Positions 10,624-18,928 of a DNA stretch of 38,926 bases are shown piece after piece. Location: IMG/VR virus record IMGVR_UViG_3300027573_000072, positions 1 through 38,926 of that record; one strand, 5' to 3'. How positions within the stretch are numbered: position 1 is the first letter of the stretch; every line of letters begins with the position of its first letter. The notes beneath the pieces are model-generated. The model was given only the letters and a program-made list of their open reading frames with translations, was not told the origin of the DNA and ran no database searches. A program made the position numbers and the translations under genes. This DNA comes from a virus.

Positions 10624-11947
10624 AACCTCAAAGGCTCAGGTCGCCGTTACGCCAAAGGGCGATGTCGTCGGCAGAATCTCCGCGCTGGTCCCGTCCGGTC
10701 AGGCCACCACTACGGTGCGCGACCTGCCACGTAAGGAACGGTACGCGGTGTACTACGCGATGTACCGACAGCACCCGACGCTACGTGCGGGCATCGAGAA
10801 GATCGCTAAGGTAGCCGTCGCTAACGGATACCGCTTCGTGCCGTCGGTTGCCGACGATGAGGTCGAGGATTCCAAAGTGTCGTCGTTGCGGACGTTCTTC
10901 CGCACGTCGAACGGTAGTCAGTTGCTTCGATTGACCTACAAGGACCTTCTGATATTCGGTGAGTCCTTCTGGCTCATAGTGACCACCGGCAATGATATGC
11001 CCAACAAGGCCGTCCGACTCCACCCGCGCTACATCAATGAGCGCATGAACGGCGCCCTACTCGGCGGTTGGGACTACGGTCCGGTGTACAACGAGGATCA
11101 GGTCATCAAGTACTCGGCCGATGAGGTCGTTCAGTTCAAGTTCGACGATCCGGATAACGACATCCGCGGATTGTCATTGCTGGCGAGCCTCGAACTGTCC
11201 GTTGCCGGCGATCTGTTCTCCATGAAGTTCAACGAGAAGTACTTCGAGAACGCCGCCCATACCGGTACGATCTTCAACATGAAGAACGCGAGTACCGAGG
11301 AGGTTCAGCGCAACCGAGAGTGGATGGAGCAGAACTACGTCGGTACCGACAACGCCCACCGTCCGGTCATCCTAGAGGGTGACATCGACGTCCAGCGTTC
11401 GGTGAGTACCCGTCAGGAGATGCAGTTCATCGAACTGCGTGAGTTCTCTCGTCAAGAGATTCTATCGGTGCTCGACATTGACCCGACCAAGATCGGTGTC
11501 AACGAGGACTCGAACCGTTCGACCAGTAAGGAAGCGGATAACACCTTCCGACAGGAGAACATCGCTCCGCTCCAACTCGTCGTCGAGGAAGAGGTCAATA
11601 ACCACCTGATCCTTCGGATGTTTGGGTGGGACGACGTCCTGTTCCGACAGAACGACTCATCCCGTCGAGACATGCTCGACATGATGAAACTCTACGCCGA
11701 GGGTGAGAAGATGGGTGTCTTCTCAATCAACCAGATCGGGTCAGAGATTGGGCTGCCGCACATCAAGGGCGGCGACGTTCACTTCATCCAGACGGCCGCG
11801 GGGGCTATCCCTGTCGAGTGGCTCGACGATGTCGCATCACGGCTGATACCGCCCGTTGCCGGGCTAGTTCCGCGAATACCAGACAGTAGCGTACCAGAGG
11901 TTCCTCCGAGCGAGGAGACTGGCGGCGAGGACCAAGTAGATGGCTAA
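10604..11947 (+). CDS. Portal protein
   Basis: The portal forms the dodecameric DNA channel at one capsid vertex and docks terminase and the head-tail connectors. The 447-residue protein has the HK97-type portal pattern: an alpha-helical start, a stem and wing region around GESFWLIV and VRLHPRYINE, the characteristic IRGLSLLASLELSVAGD segment, and a long C-terminal region with KEADNTFRQENIAPL. Length is usual for siphovirus portals. It overlaps the protease gene by 8 bases, consistent with a single head operon. The C-terminal ~30 residues are proline- and acid-rich. Confidence 0.9.
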   Translation: MATTRTRTSKAQVAVTPKGDVVGRISALVPSGQATTTVRDLPRKERYAVYYAMYRQHPTLRAGIEKIAKVAVANGYRFVPSVADDEVEDSKVSSLRTFFRTSNGSQLLRLTYKDLLIFGESFWLIVTTGNDMPNKAVRLHPRYINERMNGALLGGWDYGPVYNEDQVIKYSADEVVQFKFDDPDNDIRGLSLLASLELSVAGDLFSMKFNEKYFENAAHTGTIFNMKNASTEEVQRNREWMEQNYVGTDNAHRPVILEGDIDVQRSVSTRQEMQFIELREFSRQEILSVLDIDPTKIGVNEDSNRSTSKEADNTFRQENIAPLQLVVEEEVNNHLILRMFGWDDVLFRQNDSSRRDMLDMMKLYAEGEKMGVFSINQIGSEIGLPHIKGGDVHFIQTAAGAIPVEWLDDVASRLIPPVAGLVPRIPDSSVPEVPPSEETGGEDQVDG

Positions 11948-13061
11948 CACTTCCTTCAAGTTCACGTTCCCCGTTCTCAAGGCGGAGAGTCGCGAGGACG
12001 GCCTGTACATCCTAGGATTCGCCTCCGGACCGGAGGTCGATACTGACGACGAGCGCATTGCGCCTGAGGCCATCGAGCGATTCGCCAAGCAGATCGAAGA
12101 GCGTCAGGCGATGGGTGACCCGCTGCCCTACCGGGACGCACACGCGCCCGACGGCGTCCTAAGGGACCTAGGTGTCTTGACGAAGGCGTGGATCAACGAG
12201 CACTTCCACCTAGGTGTGGAGGTTCGACTAGATTCCGACAACCCTGCCTCGGTGTACCTGTTCAATCAGGTCAGCAAGGGCAAGCAGTTCGGAATGTCAG
12301 TCTCCGGGACCGTGCTGGACTGGGCCAGCGAGTTCGTGGCCGAACTTGGCCGATCAATCAGGACCTTCAAGCACGTAGTACTTGATGAGATTAGCAACAC
12401 CACTCGTCCGGCGTGGTACCCGTCCTTGGGTACCGTGCTAGCGAAGAGCGTATCCGACGCTGATGACGGCGCGGCAACAATGGGAGAGAGCACATCTATG
12501 GATGATGAGGAACTCCACAGCGGCGAAGACGCCGTTGAGGAATCGGTAGCAGTGACGGAGCCCGTTGAGGGTGACGGCACCGAGGCGCAGTCCGAAGGGG
12601 CTGATGACGCCGGTGCGGCGGCCGATGACGACGTTGAGAAGGCCGGTCGGTCAATCAGCGCAGCGAACCGTGAGCGCTTGGGCGCTCTATATCACGACAT
12701 GACGGAGACTCTAGTGGCCCTTGGGGTCATCGAGAGCGACGCCGTCGAGGTTGAGCCCGACAAGTCGGCTCAGGACAGCGATGAGGCAGAGACCCTCGCG
12801 AAGGCGGTAGACGAGGCCGTAAAGGCCGCCGTTGCAGCGCAAGTCGCCGAGAACGAGGAACTCATCACGCTGGTCGCCGAGGCAACCGAGCGCATCGAGG
12901 CACTAGAGAACGCACCCCGTACGCAACTTCCGGGGGCAATCACCGACGCGGCTACCAAGTCCGCTGAGGAAGAGTTCAGGGCTGAGTTCGACAAGGCCAG
13001 CCCGTCCGAGAAGTTGAGGATTGCCCTTGCCGGCATGCACGGCACGGGCGTAGCAAACTGA
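11940..13061 (+). CDS. Prohead protease fused to scaffold-like domain
   Basis: The 373-residue protein starts with a phage prohead-protease-like domain of about 170 residues. Likely catalytic residues are His in RDAHAPDG (H68) and Ser in FGMSVSG (S120). A highly acidic, alanine-rich, helical C-terminal half (about 180-350, with AAVAAQVAENEELITLVAEATERIEALE) looks like an internal scaffold. In such fusions the protease removes its own scaffold after capsid assembly. It lies between portal and major capsid genes, the standard position. Confidence 0.85.
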   Translation: MANTSFKFTFPVLKAESREDGLYILGFASGPEVDTDDERIAPEAIERFAKQIEERQAMGDPLPYRDAHAPDGVLRDLGVLTKAWINEHFHLGVEVRLDSDNPASVYLFNQVSKGKQFGMSVSGTVLDWASEFVAELGRSIRTFKHVVLDEISNTTRPAWYPSLGTVLAKSVSDADDGAATMGESTSMDDEELHSGEDAVEESVAVTEPVEGDGTEAQSEGADDAGAAADDDVEKAGRSISAANRERLGALYHDMTETLVALGVIESDAVEVEPDKSAQDSDEAETLAKAVDEAVKAAVAAQVAENEELITLVAEATERIEALENAPRTQLPGAITDAATKSAEEEFRAEFDKASPSEKLRIALAGMHGTGVAN

Positions 13062-13068
13062 GGGTAAG

Positions 13069-13950
13069 ATGGAGCAGACAACCATCCGCAAGGCCCTTGA
13101 CCTAGCGTCAAGCGGCTCTTACCTGATCCCGGAGTTGGTGAACGAGGCTATCCGCGACTACGCGTCGAAGGAACCTGTTCTAGCCAACATCGTGGCTCGG
13201 GTACCGTGGGCGACGAACACGTACTTCGTACGTCGTCGAACCGCGCTCCCGACCTCCTCGTGGTCTACTGACGGTGCGGCCCTTCCGGCAGCATCCCAGT
13301 CCACCTTCGAGAAGGTCAGCAAGGCGGTCAAGTACCTCTACACCCGTGGAGAGGTCACTGGACCGATGCAGGCAGCGGCAGGCTCGCTGTACAACGCCAT
13401 GTCACTTGAGGTCGAGGCACACCAGCGCTCGCTAGTCGAGCAGTTGTCCTCCGACATCGCTGTGGCAACCGGTGGCTCCAATGACATCGAGGGTATCCTT
13501 CACCAGATCGACACCAACGATGCAATCAACTGGGGTGGCACCGGTTCCGGCGTGGTCTCAGGTGGCGCAACCACCCTGACGCTAGCCAAGATCGACGAGG
13601 CTATCGACATGACCCGCGGCGAGGCTGACATCATGGTCACCAGCCGACAGGTCCGTCGAAAGATCAACTCGCTCTTGCAGGCGACGCAGCAGTTCAACGA
13701 CACCGTTGAAGTGGGTGCAGGATTCCGCGTGCTCTCGTACGACGGCATTCCTATCGTAACGGACCTCCACTGGGAGACCGGTACGGACATCCTCTTCTTC
13801 CGTCGCGCTGACGCGAAGTTGCTCGTGCACAAGGACTTCACCTTTGAGGAGTTGGCCAAGACCAAGGACTCGGTGGACTTCATGATAAAGGGCTACTTCG
13901 GCTTCTCGCTTGAGGGTCGTCCGGCTCACCTGAACAACTTCACCCTATAG
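13069..13950 (+). CDS. Major capsid protein (HK97 fold)
   Basis: This 293-residue protein follows the protease gene and has the layout of HK97-type capsid proteins: an N-terminal helix, an E-loop-like region (FVRRRTALPTSSWSTDGAALPAASQSTFEKV), a spine helix (AMSLEVEAHQRSLVEQLSSDIA), and a C-terminal P/A-domain stretch ending FGFSLEGRPAHLNNF. No long cleavable N-terminal delta domain is present, in line with the separate scaffold. ATG 13069 is preceded by GAGGGTAAG. A hairpin follows the stop, probably relevant to its high expression. Confidence 0.9.
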   Translation: MEQTTIRKALDLASSGSYLIPELVNEAIRDYASKEPVLANIVARVPWATNTYFVRRRTALPTSSWSTDGAALPAASQSTFEKVSKAVKYLYTRGEVTGPMQAAAGSLYNAMSLEVEAHQRSLVEQLSSDIAVATGGSNDIEGILHQIDTNDAINWGGTGSGVVSGGATTLTLAKIDEAIDMTRGEADIMVTSRQVRRKINSLLQATQQFNDTVEVGAGFRVLSYDGIPIVTDLHWETGTDILFFRRADAKLLVHKDFTFEELAKTKDSVDFMIKGYFGFSLEGRPAHLNNFTL

Positions 13951-13973
13951 GCGAGGTTGGCTCAACTGTGATG

Positions 13974-14006
13974 GTGGGGGCTGGTCAGTCCGGCCAGCCC
14001 CTCCAC
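13974..14006 (+). promoter_or_regulatory. Hairpin after the major capsid gene
   Basis: GGGGCTGG pairs with CCAGCCCC (about 13977-13984 with 13994-14001), extendable with GTG/CAC. No T-run follows, so it is better explained as an mRNA-stabilising or processing hairpin, or a leaky attenuator, than as a full terminator. It lies between the capsid gene and the next coding sequence. Confidence 0.5.
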
Positions 14007-14020
14007 ACTCAGGAGACACC

Positions 14021-14464
14021 ATGAGTGTACTAAGACTGAGGACCATCGGCCGCCACGTGGCGTCCGTGATGTACTTCTACGAGGGCGAGGCGCCCGTCGA
14101 TGACGGCGTGATTACCCTTCCACTTGATCCCGACAAGGTAGTGTGGGCCCAACGGGCCTTCCTCAAGGGATTCCGACAAGACCCCGAGACCGGGGAACTG
14201 CGGTCACTGGACGAGATTCTCGCCCTGTACGCAGTCAAGAGCGCTGAGAGCGAGGGAGACGACACCGATGTCGCAGACGAGTCTAAAGGTCCTGACAGTG
14301 GGGGACAGCCCCTTGATGCCGACGGGGTTCGGTCGAGTGAACCTGATGGCAGCCCAAGCCTTCCTGAGGAAGGGCTGGCAAGTAGCGTCAGTAACGGGCC
14401 TACAGCACGAGGAACTCGAAAGCGACCTGCCAATAAGGCAGTTCGTACCAAGAACAGTCGGTGA
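14021..14464 (+). CDS. Hypothetical head-region protein (C terminus overlaps glycosyltransferase)
   Basis: ATG 14021 follows a good AGGAG site and encodes 147 residues. The first ~82 residues look folded (VASVMYFYEGEAPVDDG, VVWAQRAFLKGFRQDPETG, SLDEILALYAVKSA). The remainder is disordered and basic at the end, and it coincides with the glycosyltransferase gene in another frame from 14268. The upstream part may be a small connector or capsid-associated protein, judged only by position after the capsid gene. Whether the full frame is translated or a stop was lost is unclear. Confidence 0.6.
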   Translation: MSVLRLRTIGRHVASVMYFYEGEAPVDDGVITLPLDPDKVVWAQRAFLKGFRQDPETGELRSLDEILALYAVKSAESEGDDTDVADESKGPDSGGQPLDADGVRSSEPDGSPSLPEEGLASSVSNGPTARGTRKRPANKAVRTKNSR

Positions 14465-15593
14465 CGAACTAGGGTTCCTAGAGGTTCTCCGCGTCTTGTC
14501 GGACGAAGAGGACTACACGCCGGATGTCATCTTCATGACCGGCGATCCCGGCACGGTATCCGCGATGGCCATGGTCATCCCCGCCACCGTTCCCTTCTTC
14601 GCGTACGTTCCCATCGAGGGTGAGCCCATCGTGGAGAGCGACTGGCGGAGCATCTTGAGCAACATTGAGTTCATGACCTGCTCTGAGTACGGGGCCGGCG
14701 TTGTGCGCAGTAGCCTCGGGCGCGAGGTTGACTGGGTGTACCACGGTGTTGACCGTACCAGATTCTTCCCAATGGAGCCCGCTGAGCGCGACGAGTACCG
14801 CGAACGGCTAGGGTGGTCCAACAAGTTTGTCGTCATCAGTGTAGCGCAGAACGTCCGTCGAAAGCAACTGCCGCGCCTGATCGAGGCGGTAGCGGTCCTA
14901 GGCAGGAAGTACCATCAGGATGACGTGCTGCTCTACCTGCACACGGTCCCCTTCCAGAAGTACTGGCTTGAGGGCTGGAAACTCTTTGACATCGCTGAGG
15001 CCTTCGGTCTCACCGACAAGGTGATCTTCAACCCGCTGCTCAGTGAGCGCGGCAAGTCCGTCCCCGACGTGGGGGACATCGACGTTCCCGGAGTCCGGGA
15101 ACTGCTTGGCGCCGCGGACCTATTCGTCCTCCCTTCTCAGGTTGAGGGCTTCGGCCTTCCCATAGCGGAAGCGATGGCGTGCGGTACTCCGGTGATAGTG
15201 ACCCGCTATGGCGCCGGTTGGGAAGTAGCACGGGCCGGCGGCGGAATCGGCATCCCCGCCCACGACTGGGAGATTCACAAGAGCGGCACGCGTTACGCGA
15301 ACATTCTACCCGAGACGTTGGCCAAGGAAATCCTCGCGCTCAAGCGGAACCCTCGCCAGTTGGCGAAGATGGCCGCTCGCGGTATCGAGGCCTCCAAGGC
15401 CTTCGACTGGTCCCTGTTTGAGGAGAAGGTCTGTGGCAAGATTGAGGAGGTCGTCTCCCGGGCAGCGGCAGGGGGTGGACCCACGCCAGAGGCGGGTGAC
15501 GGGGGGACGGAAGCCGGGACGTCGTCCGGGGTTCTTCGAGAAGTTGCGGCTGGTGATGGCGCAGAAGCGCCGGGAACTACCGATCCGCAGTAA
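14268..15593 (+). CDS. GT-B glycosyltransferase (family GT4-like)
   Basis: This 441-residue enzyme transfers sugar from an activated donor. The N-terminal Rossmann domain begins KVLTVGDSPLMPTGFGRVN, with the glycine-rich acceptor loop. The C-terminal domain contains the donor-binding pattern LFVLPSQVEGFGLPIAEAMA with the E-x7-E signature and ACGTPVIVTRYGAG. WVYHGVDRTRFFP is typical of GT4 enzymes. It sits inside the head operon between a capsid-proximal gene and the head-tail connectors, so a virion protein is a plausible acceptor (inference). The last ~35 residues are low complexity. ATG 14268 overlaps the previous frame by 197 bases. Confidence 0.88.
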   Translation: MSQTSLKVLTVGDSPLMPTGFGRVNLMAAQAFLRKGWQVASVTGLQHEELESDLPIRQFVPRTVGDELGFLEVLRVLSDEEDYTPDVIFMTGDPGTVSAMAMVIPATVPFFAYVPIEGEPIVESDWRSILSNIEFMTCSEYGAGVVRSSLGREVDWVYHGVDRTRFFPMEPAERDEYRERLGWSNKFVVISVAQNVRRKQLPRLIEAVAVLGRKYHQDDVLLYLHTVPFQKYWLEGWKLFDIAEAFGLTDKVIFNPLLSERGKSVPDVGDIDVPGVRELLGAADLFVLPSQVEGFGLPIAEAMACGTPVIVTRYGAGWEVARAGGGIGIPAHDWEIHKSGTRYANILPETLAKEILALKRNPRQLAKMAARGIEASKAFDWSLFEEKVCGKIEEVVSRAAAGGGPTPEAGDGGTEAGTSSGVLREVAAGDGAEAPGTTDPQ

Positions 15594-15693
15594 GGCCAAG
15601 GTTATCGCCGGCGAGAGGCGTTCGCAGTTGCGGGCTAAGTCGCTCCTACGGCGCAAGCGAGTTCGTCGGAGCAAGTTGTTGAGAAATGCCTAA
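15556..15693 (+). CDS. Small, very basic protein
   Basis: From ATG 15556 this frame encodes 45 residues, nearly half arginine and lysine (MAQKRREL, RRSQLRAKSLLRRKRVRRSK), probably a helical nucleic-acid-binding peptide. GTG 15496 in the same frame would add 20 residues (GFFEKLRL..) that also look protein-like. It overlaps the glycosyltransferase end by 38 bases and the next gene by 8. No family recognised. Confidence 0.5.
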   Translation: MAQKRRELPIRSKAKVIAGERRSQLRAKSLLRRKRVRRSKLLRNA

Positions 15694-16234
15694 CCTAATC
15701 GACGTTGACTACTTCAACGACAACATGACGCAACTCGGCCTCAAGGCCGCCTTCACGCCACTCCCCGATGCGCTGACTGTCCTGATCGGGGATGCGTCCG
15801 ACTGGGTCCAGAACTACTGCGACCGCGCCTTCGTCGCCGGTCCGGTGGTTGAGGTTCTTCGCGGTCGAGGGTACCACCGCCTCATCCTAGACCAGTTCCC
15901 GGTCAACTCTCTGACCACCATCACGTACGAGTCCGACGCCGGCGCTACTGGTTCAGTGGACATCACCAAGGTCCGGGTCCTGACCGGCGGGATCGCCGAG
16001 TTCAAGAACCCCGTAAACGGTCCGTGGCGTAGTGACTACACGTACACGGTTACGTACAACGCGGGCTACGCGACTGTTCCGTCTGCCGTGAAGCGCGCTA
16101 CCGCCCTCAAGGTGGCGGACCTAATGAGTCCCCAGTACCGCGGTCCTCAGGATCGCGAGGTCAACATGGTCTCCGACATCGAAGAGAAGATCATTGACCT
16201 GCTAGAGCACTACCGTCGGGAACGGCTCGGGTAG
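15686..16234 (+). CDS. Head-tail connector (gp6-like adaptor)
   Basis: The 182-residue protein has the features of phage head-tail adaptors: an N-terminal helical part (LIGDASDWVQNYCDRAF), a central beta part (VVEVLRGRGYHRLILDQFPVNSLTTITY) and a C-terminal helix (ATALKVADLMSPQYRG). The xxQFPVxSxxxI motif is common in gp6-like adaptors. It would bind under the portal and recruit the tail. It is one base away from the following gene. Confidence 0.75.
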   Translation: MPNLIDVDYFNDNMTQLGLKAAFTPLPDALTVLIGDASDWVQNYCDRAFVAGPVVEVLRGRGYHRLILDQFPVNSLTTITYESDAGATGSVDITKVRVLTGGIAEFKNPVNGPWRSDYTYTVTYNAGYATVPSAVKRATALKVADLMSPQYRGPQDREVNMVSDIEEKIIDLLEHYRRERLG

Positions 16235-16235
16235 T

Positions 16236-16760
16236 ATGTCACTTCTCCGTCTGAATGTCAAGGACATGGACTCGGTCATCAAGTCGGTTGGCAAGATCGA
16301 ACGATTCCTCAAGTACGAGCGTGACGACATGGCTGTCGAGTCGCTACACGGCGTCGCGAAGGTTTGGGATCGCAACTTCATCAGCGAGGGCTCTCGCGTG
16401 GGTGGGTGGCGTGAACTCGCTGAGCGTACGGTTGAAGAGCGCGAGCGCGCCGGCTTCCCGGGCAGGCACCCGATTCTTGTGCGGTACGGCGATCTTCGTC
16501 TACTGACCACTCGTCACCTTCTCAACGTCAATCCGAACGAGACGAGGCGGATGGACCGCGGCGGCGAAATCGAAGTCCGCGTCAGCACCAAGAACGGCAC
16601 GCTGGATGTCTCCGCGCACGGCAACAAGGCCATGAACCAGTTCCGCGGCAAGAACCGCGCCCCGAGACCGTACTGGTTCGTGGACGAATCGGTGATTCGT
16701 TCCGCGCACGGCGCCCTCGTCCCGTGGATTAGCCGTAGACTAGGGGTGATCCTGCCGTGA
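16236..16760 (+). CDS. Tail completion / virion morphogenesis protein
   Basis: The 174-residue protein contains SRVGGWRELAERTVEERERAGFPG followed by LVRYGDLR, a signature of phage virion-morphogenesis and HK97 gp10-like tail-completion proteins that act at the head-tail joint. The C-terminal RAPRPYWFVDESV fits the same group. The stop codon overlaps the start of the next gene (TGATG), implying coupled translation. Confidence 0.75.
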   Translation: MSLLRLNVKDMDSVIKSVGKIERFLKYERDDMAVESLHGVAKVWDRNFISEGSRVGGWRELAERTVEERERAGFPGRHPILVRYGDLRLLTTRHLLNVNPNETRRMDRGGEIEVRVSTKNGTLDVSAHGNKAMNQFRGKNRAPRPYWFVDESVIRSAHGALVPWISRRLGVILP

Positions 16761-17242
16761 TGGAAGACGTAATCGACAAGATAGCCGCTGAGGTTACCCT
16801 GTTCACCGAGACGCCTAGTGACAACGGTGGGTGCTCCGATCTGGTGTCCATTGCGGCGATCTACTGGGGTGACCCGGGAATCCTTCCGGTCAACGCGTAC
16901 CCCGCATTCATCGTCCAGCCCGTTCAGCAACTTGAGGACATTGAGACGACGGGCTACGAAGTCCTCGACTTCGAGGTACTCGTCACGTTCCTGATCGACT
17001 CCCGCGACTACTTCGAGGCCTCCGTTCTGGATGCCTCGGGGGACAGGATGATGACGCAGGTCATGGGCCGACTGAGGAAGTGGTTCCGAAAGGACTCTAA
17101 CCGCAGTCTCGACGGCATGGCCGGCATTCGGGAGGTCAAGACGACGACGACCGATTATCTAGTTCAGGTGCGAGGCTCGGTTGTCGCTAAGTCTGCACAA
17201 ATCACGCTAACTGTCAACCAGCAGTTCCAGCGGCAGTCGTAA
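16760..17242 (+). CDS. Tail terminator-like protein
   Basis: The protein has about 160 residues: an alternating helix-strand N-terminal (VIDKIAAEVTLF, PAFIVQPVQQLEDIETTGYEVLDFEVLVTFLI) and a C-terminal strand (YLVQVRGSVVAKSAQITLTV). Gene order, just before the tail tube gene, and size are those of tail terminators that stop tube polymerisation and bind the head connector. Start ATG 16760 overlaps the previous stop; GTG one codon upstream is an alternative. Assignment rests mainly on position. Confidence 0.65.
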   Translation: MEDVIDKIAAEVTLFTETPSDNGGCSDLVSIAAIYWGDPGILPVNAYPAFIVQPVQQLEDIETTGYEVLDFEVLVTFLIDSRDYFEASVLDASGDRMMTQVMGRLRKWFRKDSNRSLDGMAGIREVKTTTTDYLVQVRGSVVAKSAQITLTVNQQFQRQS

Positions 17243-17254
17243 AAGGAAGCAAAT

Positions 17255-18208
17255 ATGAGCCTAGGTGCGCTTGGTTACGTCGGGTACGGTAAGGAAACGA
17301 CTGAGGGAACTCAGGTCGCTCCGACTAAGTACCTCCCGGTATCCTCGTTCTCGATTGAGGACAGCAACGACTACATTGTGCCTGAGCAGATCAGGCACTC
17401 GCGGGACAAGTTCATCGCCATGCCGGCGCCGTTCCAAGTGGGCGGCACCATGGAGATGGAGTTGATCCCGCTGGACATCGCGTCCATTCTCCGTTCGGCC
17501 TTCGCCGCGACGGTCATTTCCTCCGCCTACGCTGGCGGTGGTTACCAGCACACGTACACGCCGGCCTCTGCGGAGCCGACGTTCTCGTTTGAGTCCAGCG
17601 CGGCCGACATCCTCGTCATGAGGTACGGCGGTTGCCGGATCAATACCATCGAAATCAAGGCGGCCTTCGGCGAGATTGTAACGGCCTCCTTCGGTATCGA
17701 GGGAGTCAACCGAACCAAGCAGGGTAGTCCTGCTAGCCCGTCCTACTCGGACGTAACGCCTCTCCACTTCACCGGCGTAGACATCAAGGTCGCCTCCGGC
17801 ACCTTCCTGTCAACGGTCAAGGACTTCACCTTCGGTGTGAACAACAACATCGAGCGGATCGGTACTTTGCGCAAGACGCGGGCGTGGAAGCGTCTGGCCC
17901 TCGGCATGCGGGAAGTGACCCTCATGATGACGATTGACTTCACGGACACGTCGGAGTACGACCGGTTCCTGAACGAGACGATCTTCGATGTTGACCTCCA
18001 CATGGAGGGCTCGTCGGCCCTGTCGGGCATGGGCTCTAACAAGCCTCTGCTCCGCCTACAGATTCCGAACGTTCGATGGAACAAGGTGGGCGTCCCCCTA
18101 GCGGCTGGCGATTACCTTGAGCAGTCTGTCGAGGCCTTGATCGTCAAGCCACTCGCGTCAGACATCTTCACGGCCATTCTCGTCAACAACGAGCCAACCG
18201 TCGATTAG
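17255..18208 (+). CDS. Major tail tube protein
   Basis: The 317-residue protein, preceded by AAAAGGAAG, begins MSLGALGYVGYGKETTEGTQ, the typical start of phage tube proteins. Beta-rich segments include FEVGGTMEM-type strands, a segment with FTFGVNNNIERIGTLRKT and a long C-terminal strand-rich region. It polymerises into the tube that the tape measure spans. It lies directly upstream of the two frameshift-linked chaperones. A strong hairpin follows. Confidence 0.85.
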   Translation: MSLGALGYVGYGKETTEGTQVAPTKYLPVSSFSIEDSNDYIVPEQIRHSRDKFIAMPAPFQVGGTMEMELIPLDIASILRSAFAATVISSAYAGGGYQHTYTPASAEPTFSFESSAADILVMRYGGCRINTIEIKAAFGEIVTASFGIEGVNRTKQGSPASPSYSDVTPLHFTGVDIKVASGTFLSTVKDFTFGVNNNIERIGTLRKTRAWKRLALGMREVTLMMTIDFTDTSEYDRFLNETIFDVDLHMEGSSALSGMGSNKPLLRLQIPNVRWNKVGVPLAAGDYLEQSVEALIVKPLASDIFTAILVNNEPTVD

Positions 18209-18215
18209 TGTCCCC

Positions 18216-18244
18216 GGCCGGGCGGGCTAGTGTCCCGTCCGGCC
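18216..18244 (+). promoter_or_regulatory. Hairpin after the major tail protein gene
   Basis: GGCCGGGCGGG (18216-18226) pairs with CCCGTCCGGCC (18234-18244) over 11 bp with one G-T pair and a 7-base loop. No T-run follows. Like the hairpin after the capsid gene it sits just behind a gene for an abundant virion protein and may protect that part of the mRNA or reduce readthrough. Confidence 0.55.
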
Positions 18245-18276
18245 ACCCCGTATAGTCCCTAGAGGATAGGAGAACC

Positions 18277-18663
18277 ATGGGTATTTTCCGCAAGGCGTCT
18301 ACAGAGACAAAGCGTCTCTTCATCGGAGACTCGAAAGAGGATTGGGTGGAGGTCCTGAGTGACCTGAGCAAGCGCCAGTTCAATGCCATCGTTTCATCCA
18401 TTCCGGGCAAGATCGGTGACGACGTCACGTCTATGTCCGTCCAGCAGGCGACCCAGTTCCAGCACGACCTATTCGTGGCGCTGGTGACCGGATGGTCCCT
18501 CGACGAGGAACCTACTGAGGACGCCTACCTCGACCTATCGGCGGACGCGGCCAACGCCATCGACGCCGCCCTAGCCGACCACTTCTCCAACCTCAACCCG
18601 GGTGCGGCCGAGTCAAAATCGCCTTCGACCTCGCGCGCCAAAGCGCCGACGGCTACCGCGTAG
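18277..18663 (+). CDS. Tail assembly chaperone, upstream part (G-like)
   Basis: The 128-residue protein lies between tail tube and tape measure genes, the fixed position of tail assembly chaperones that coat the tape measure before tube assembly. Sequence is helical and acidic (TKRLFIGDSKEDWVEVLSDLSKRQFNAIV). ATG 18277 has AGGATAGGAG upstream. Near its end, around 18612-18620, a run of four A allows a -1 shift into a second open frame that continues to 18920. Most product should be the short form, a minority the fused form. Confidence 0.82.
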   Translation: MGIFRKASTETKRLFIGDSKEDWVEVLSDLSKRQFNAIVSSIPGKIGDDVTSMSVQQATQFQHDLFVALVTGWSLDEEPTEDAYLDLSADAANAIDAALADHFSNLNPGAAESKSPSTSRAKAPTATA

Positions 18664-18920
18664 ACGCGCTGGCCCGCCGCAATCCAAGGATCGCGCGGGC
18701 CTTCGACCTGTACTTGATGTGCCGCCTCGTTCAGGTGGTGAACGTCGAGTTGCGGAAGGATAGGGGTCGCAAGGTCGAGCATAAGTCCGCCTCCGTAGTG
18801 GTGGGGTTCGCCCAGTTGCCGGATGAGGGTGGGTTGCTCGATCAGGGGGTCTGGCTAATGTCCATGTTCGAGCAGTTCCGCAACGGCGAGAACACTAGTG
18901 CGTCTAAGAAGTTGAAGTAA
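18615..18920 (+). CDS. Tail assembly chaperone extension made by -1 frameshift (T-like)
   Basis: In the -1 frame the sequence continues AFDLARQSADGYRVDALARR.., then YLMCRLVQVVNVELRKDRGRK and FEQFRNGENTSASKKLK, clearly coding-like, but it has no good start of its own. The frame is open from about 18519, so the shift must fall between there and the 0-frame stop at 18661-18663. The AAAA at 18615-18618 (codons TCA AAA TCG) is the best slip site. As in lambda G/GT, the fused product would recruit tube subunits to the tape measure. Confidence 0.75.
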   Translation, partial: KIAFDLARQSADGYRVDALARRNPRIARAFDLYLMCRLVQVVNVELRKDRGRKVEHKSASVVVGFAQLPDEGGLLDQGVWLMSMFEQFRNGENTSASKKLK

Positions 18921-18928
18921 GGGGACCA

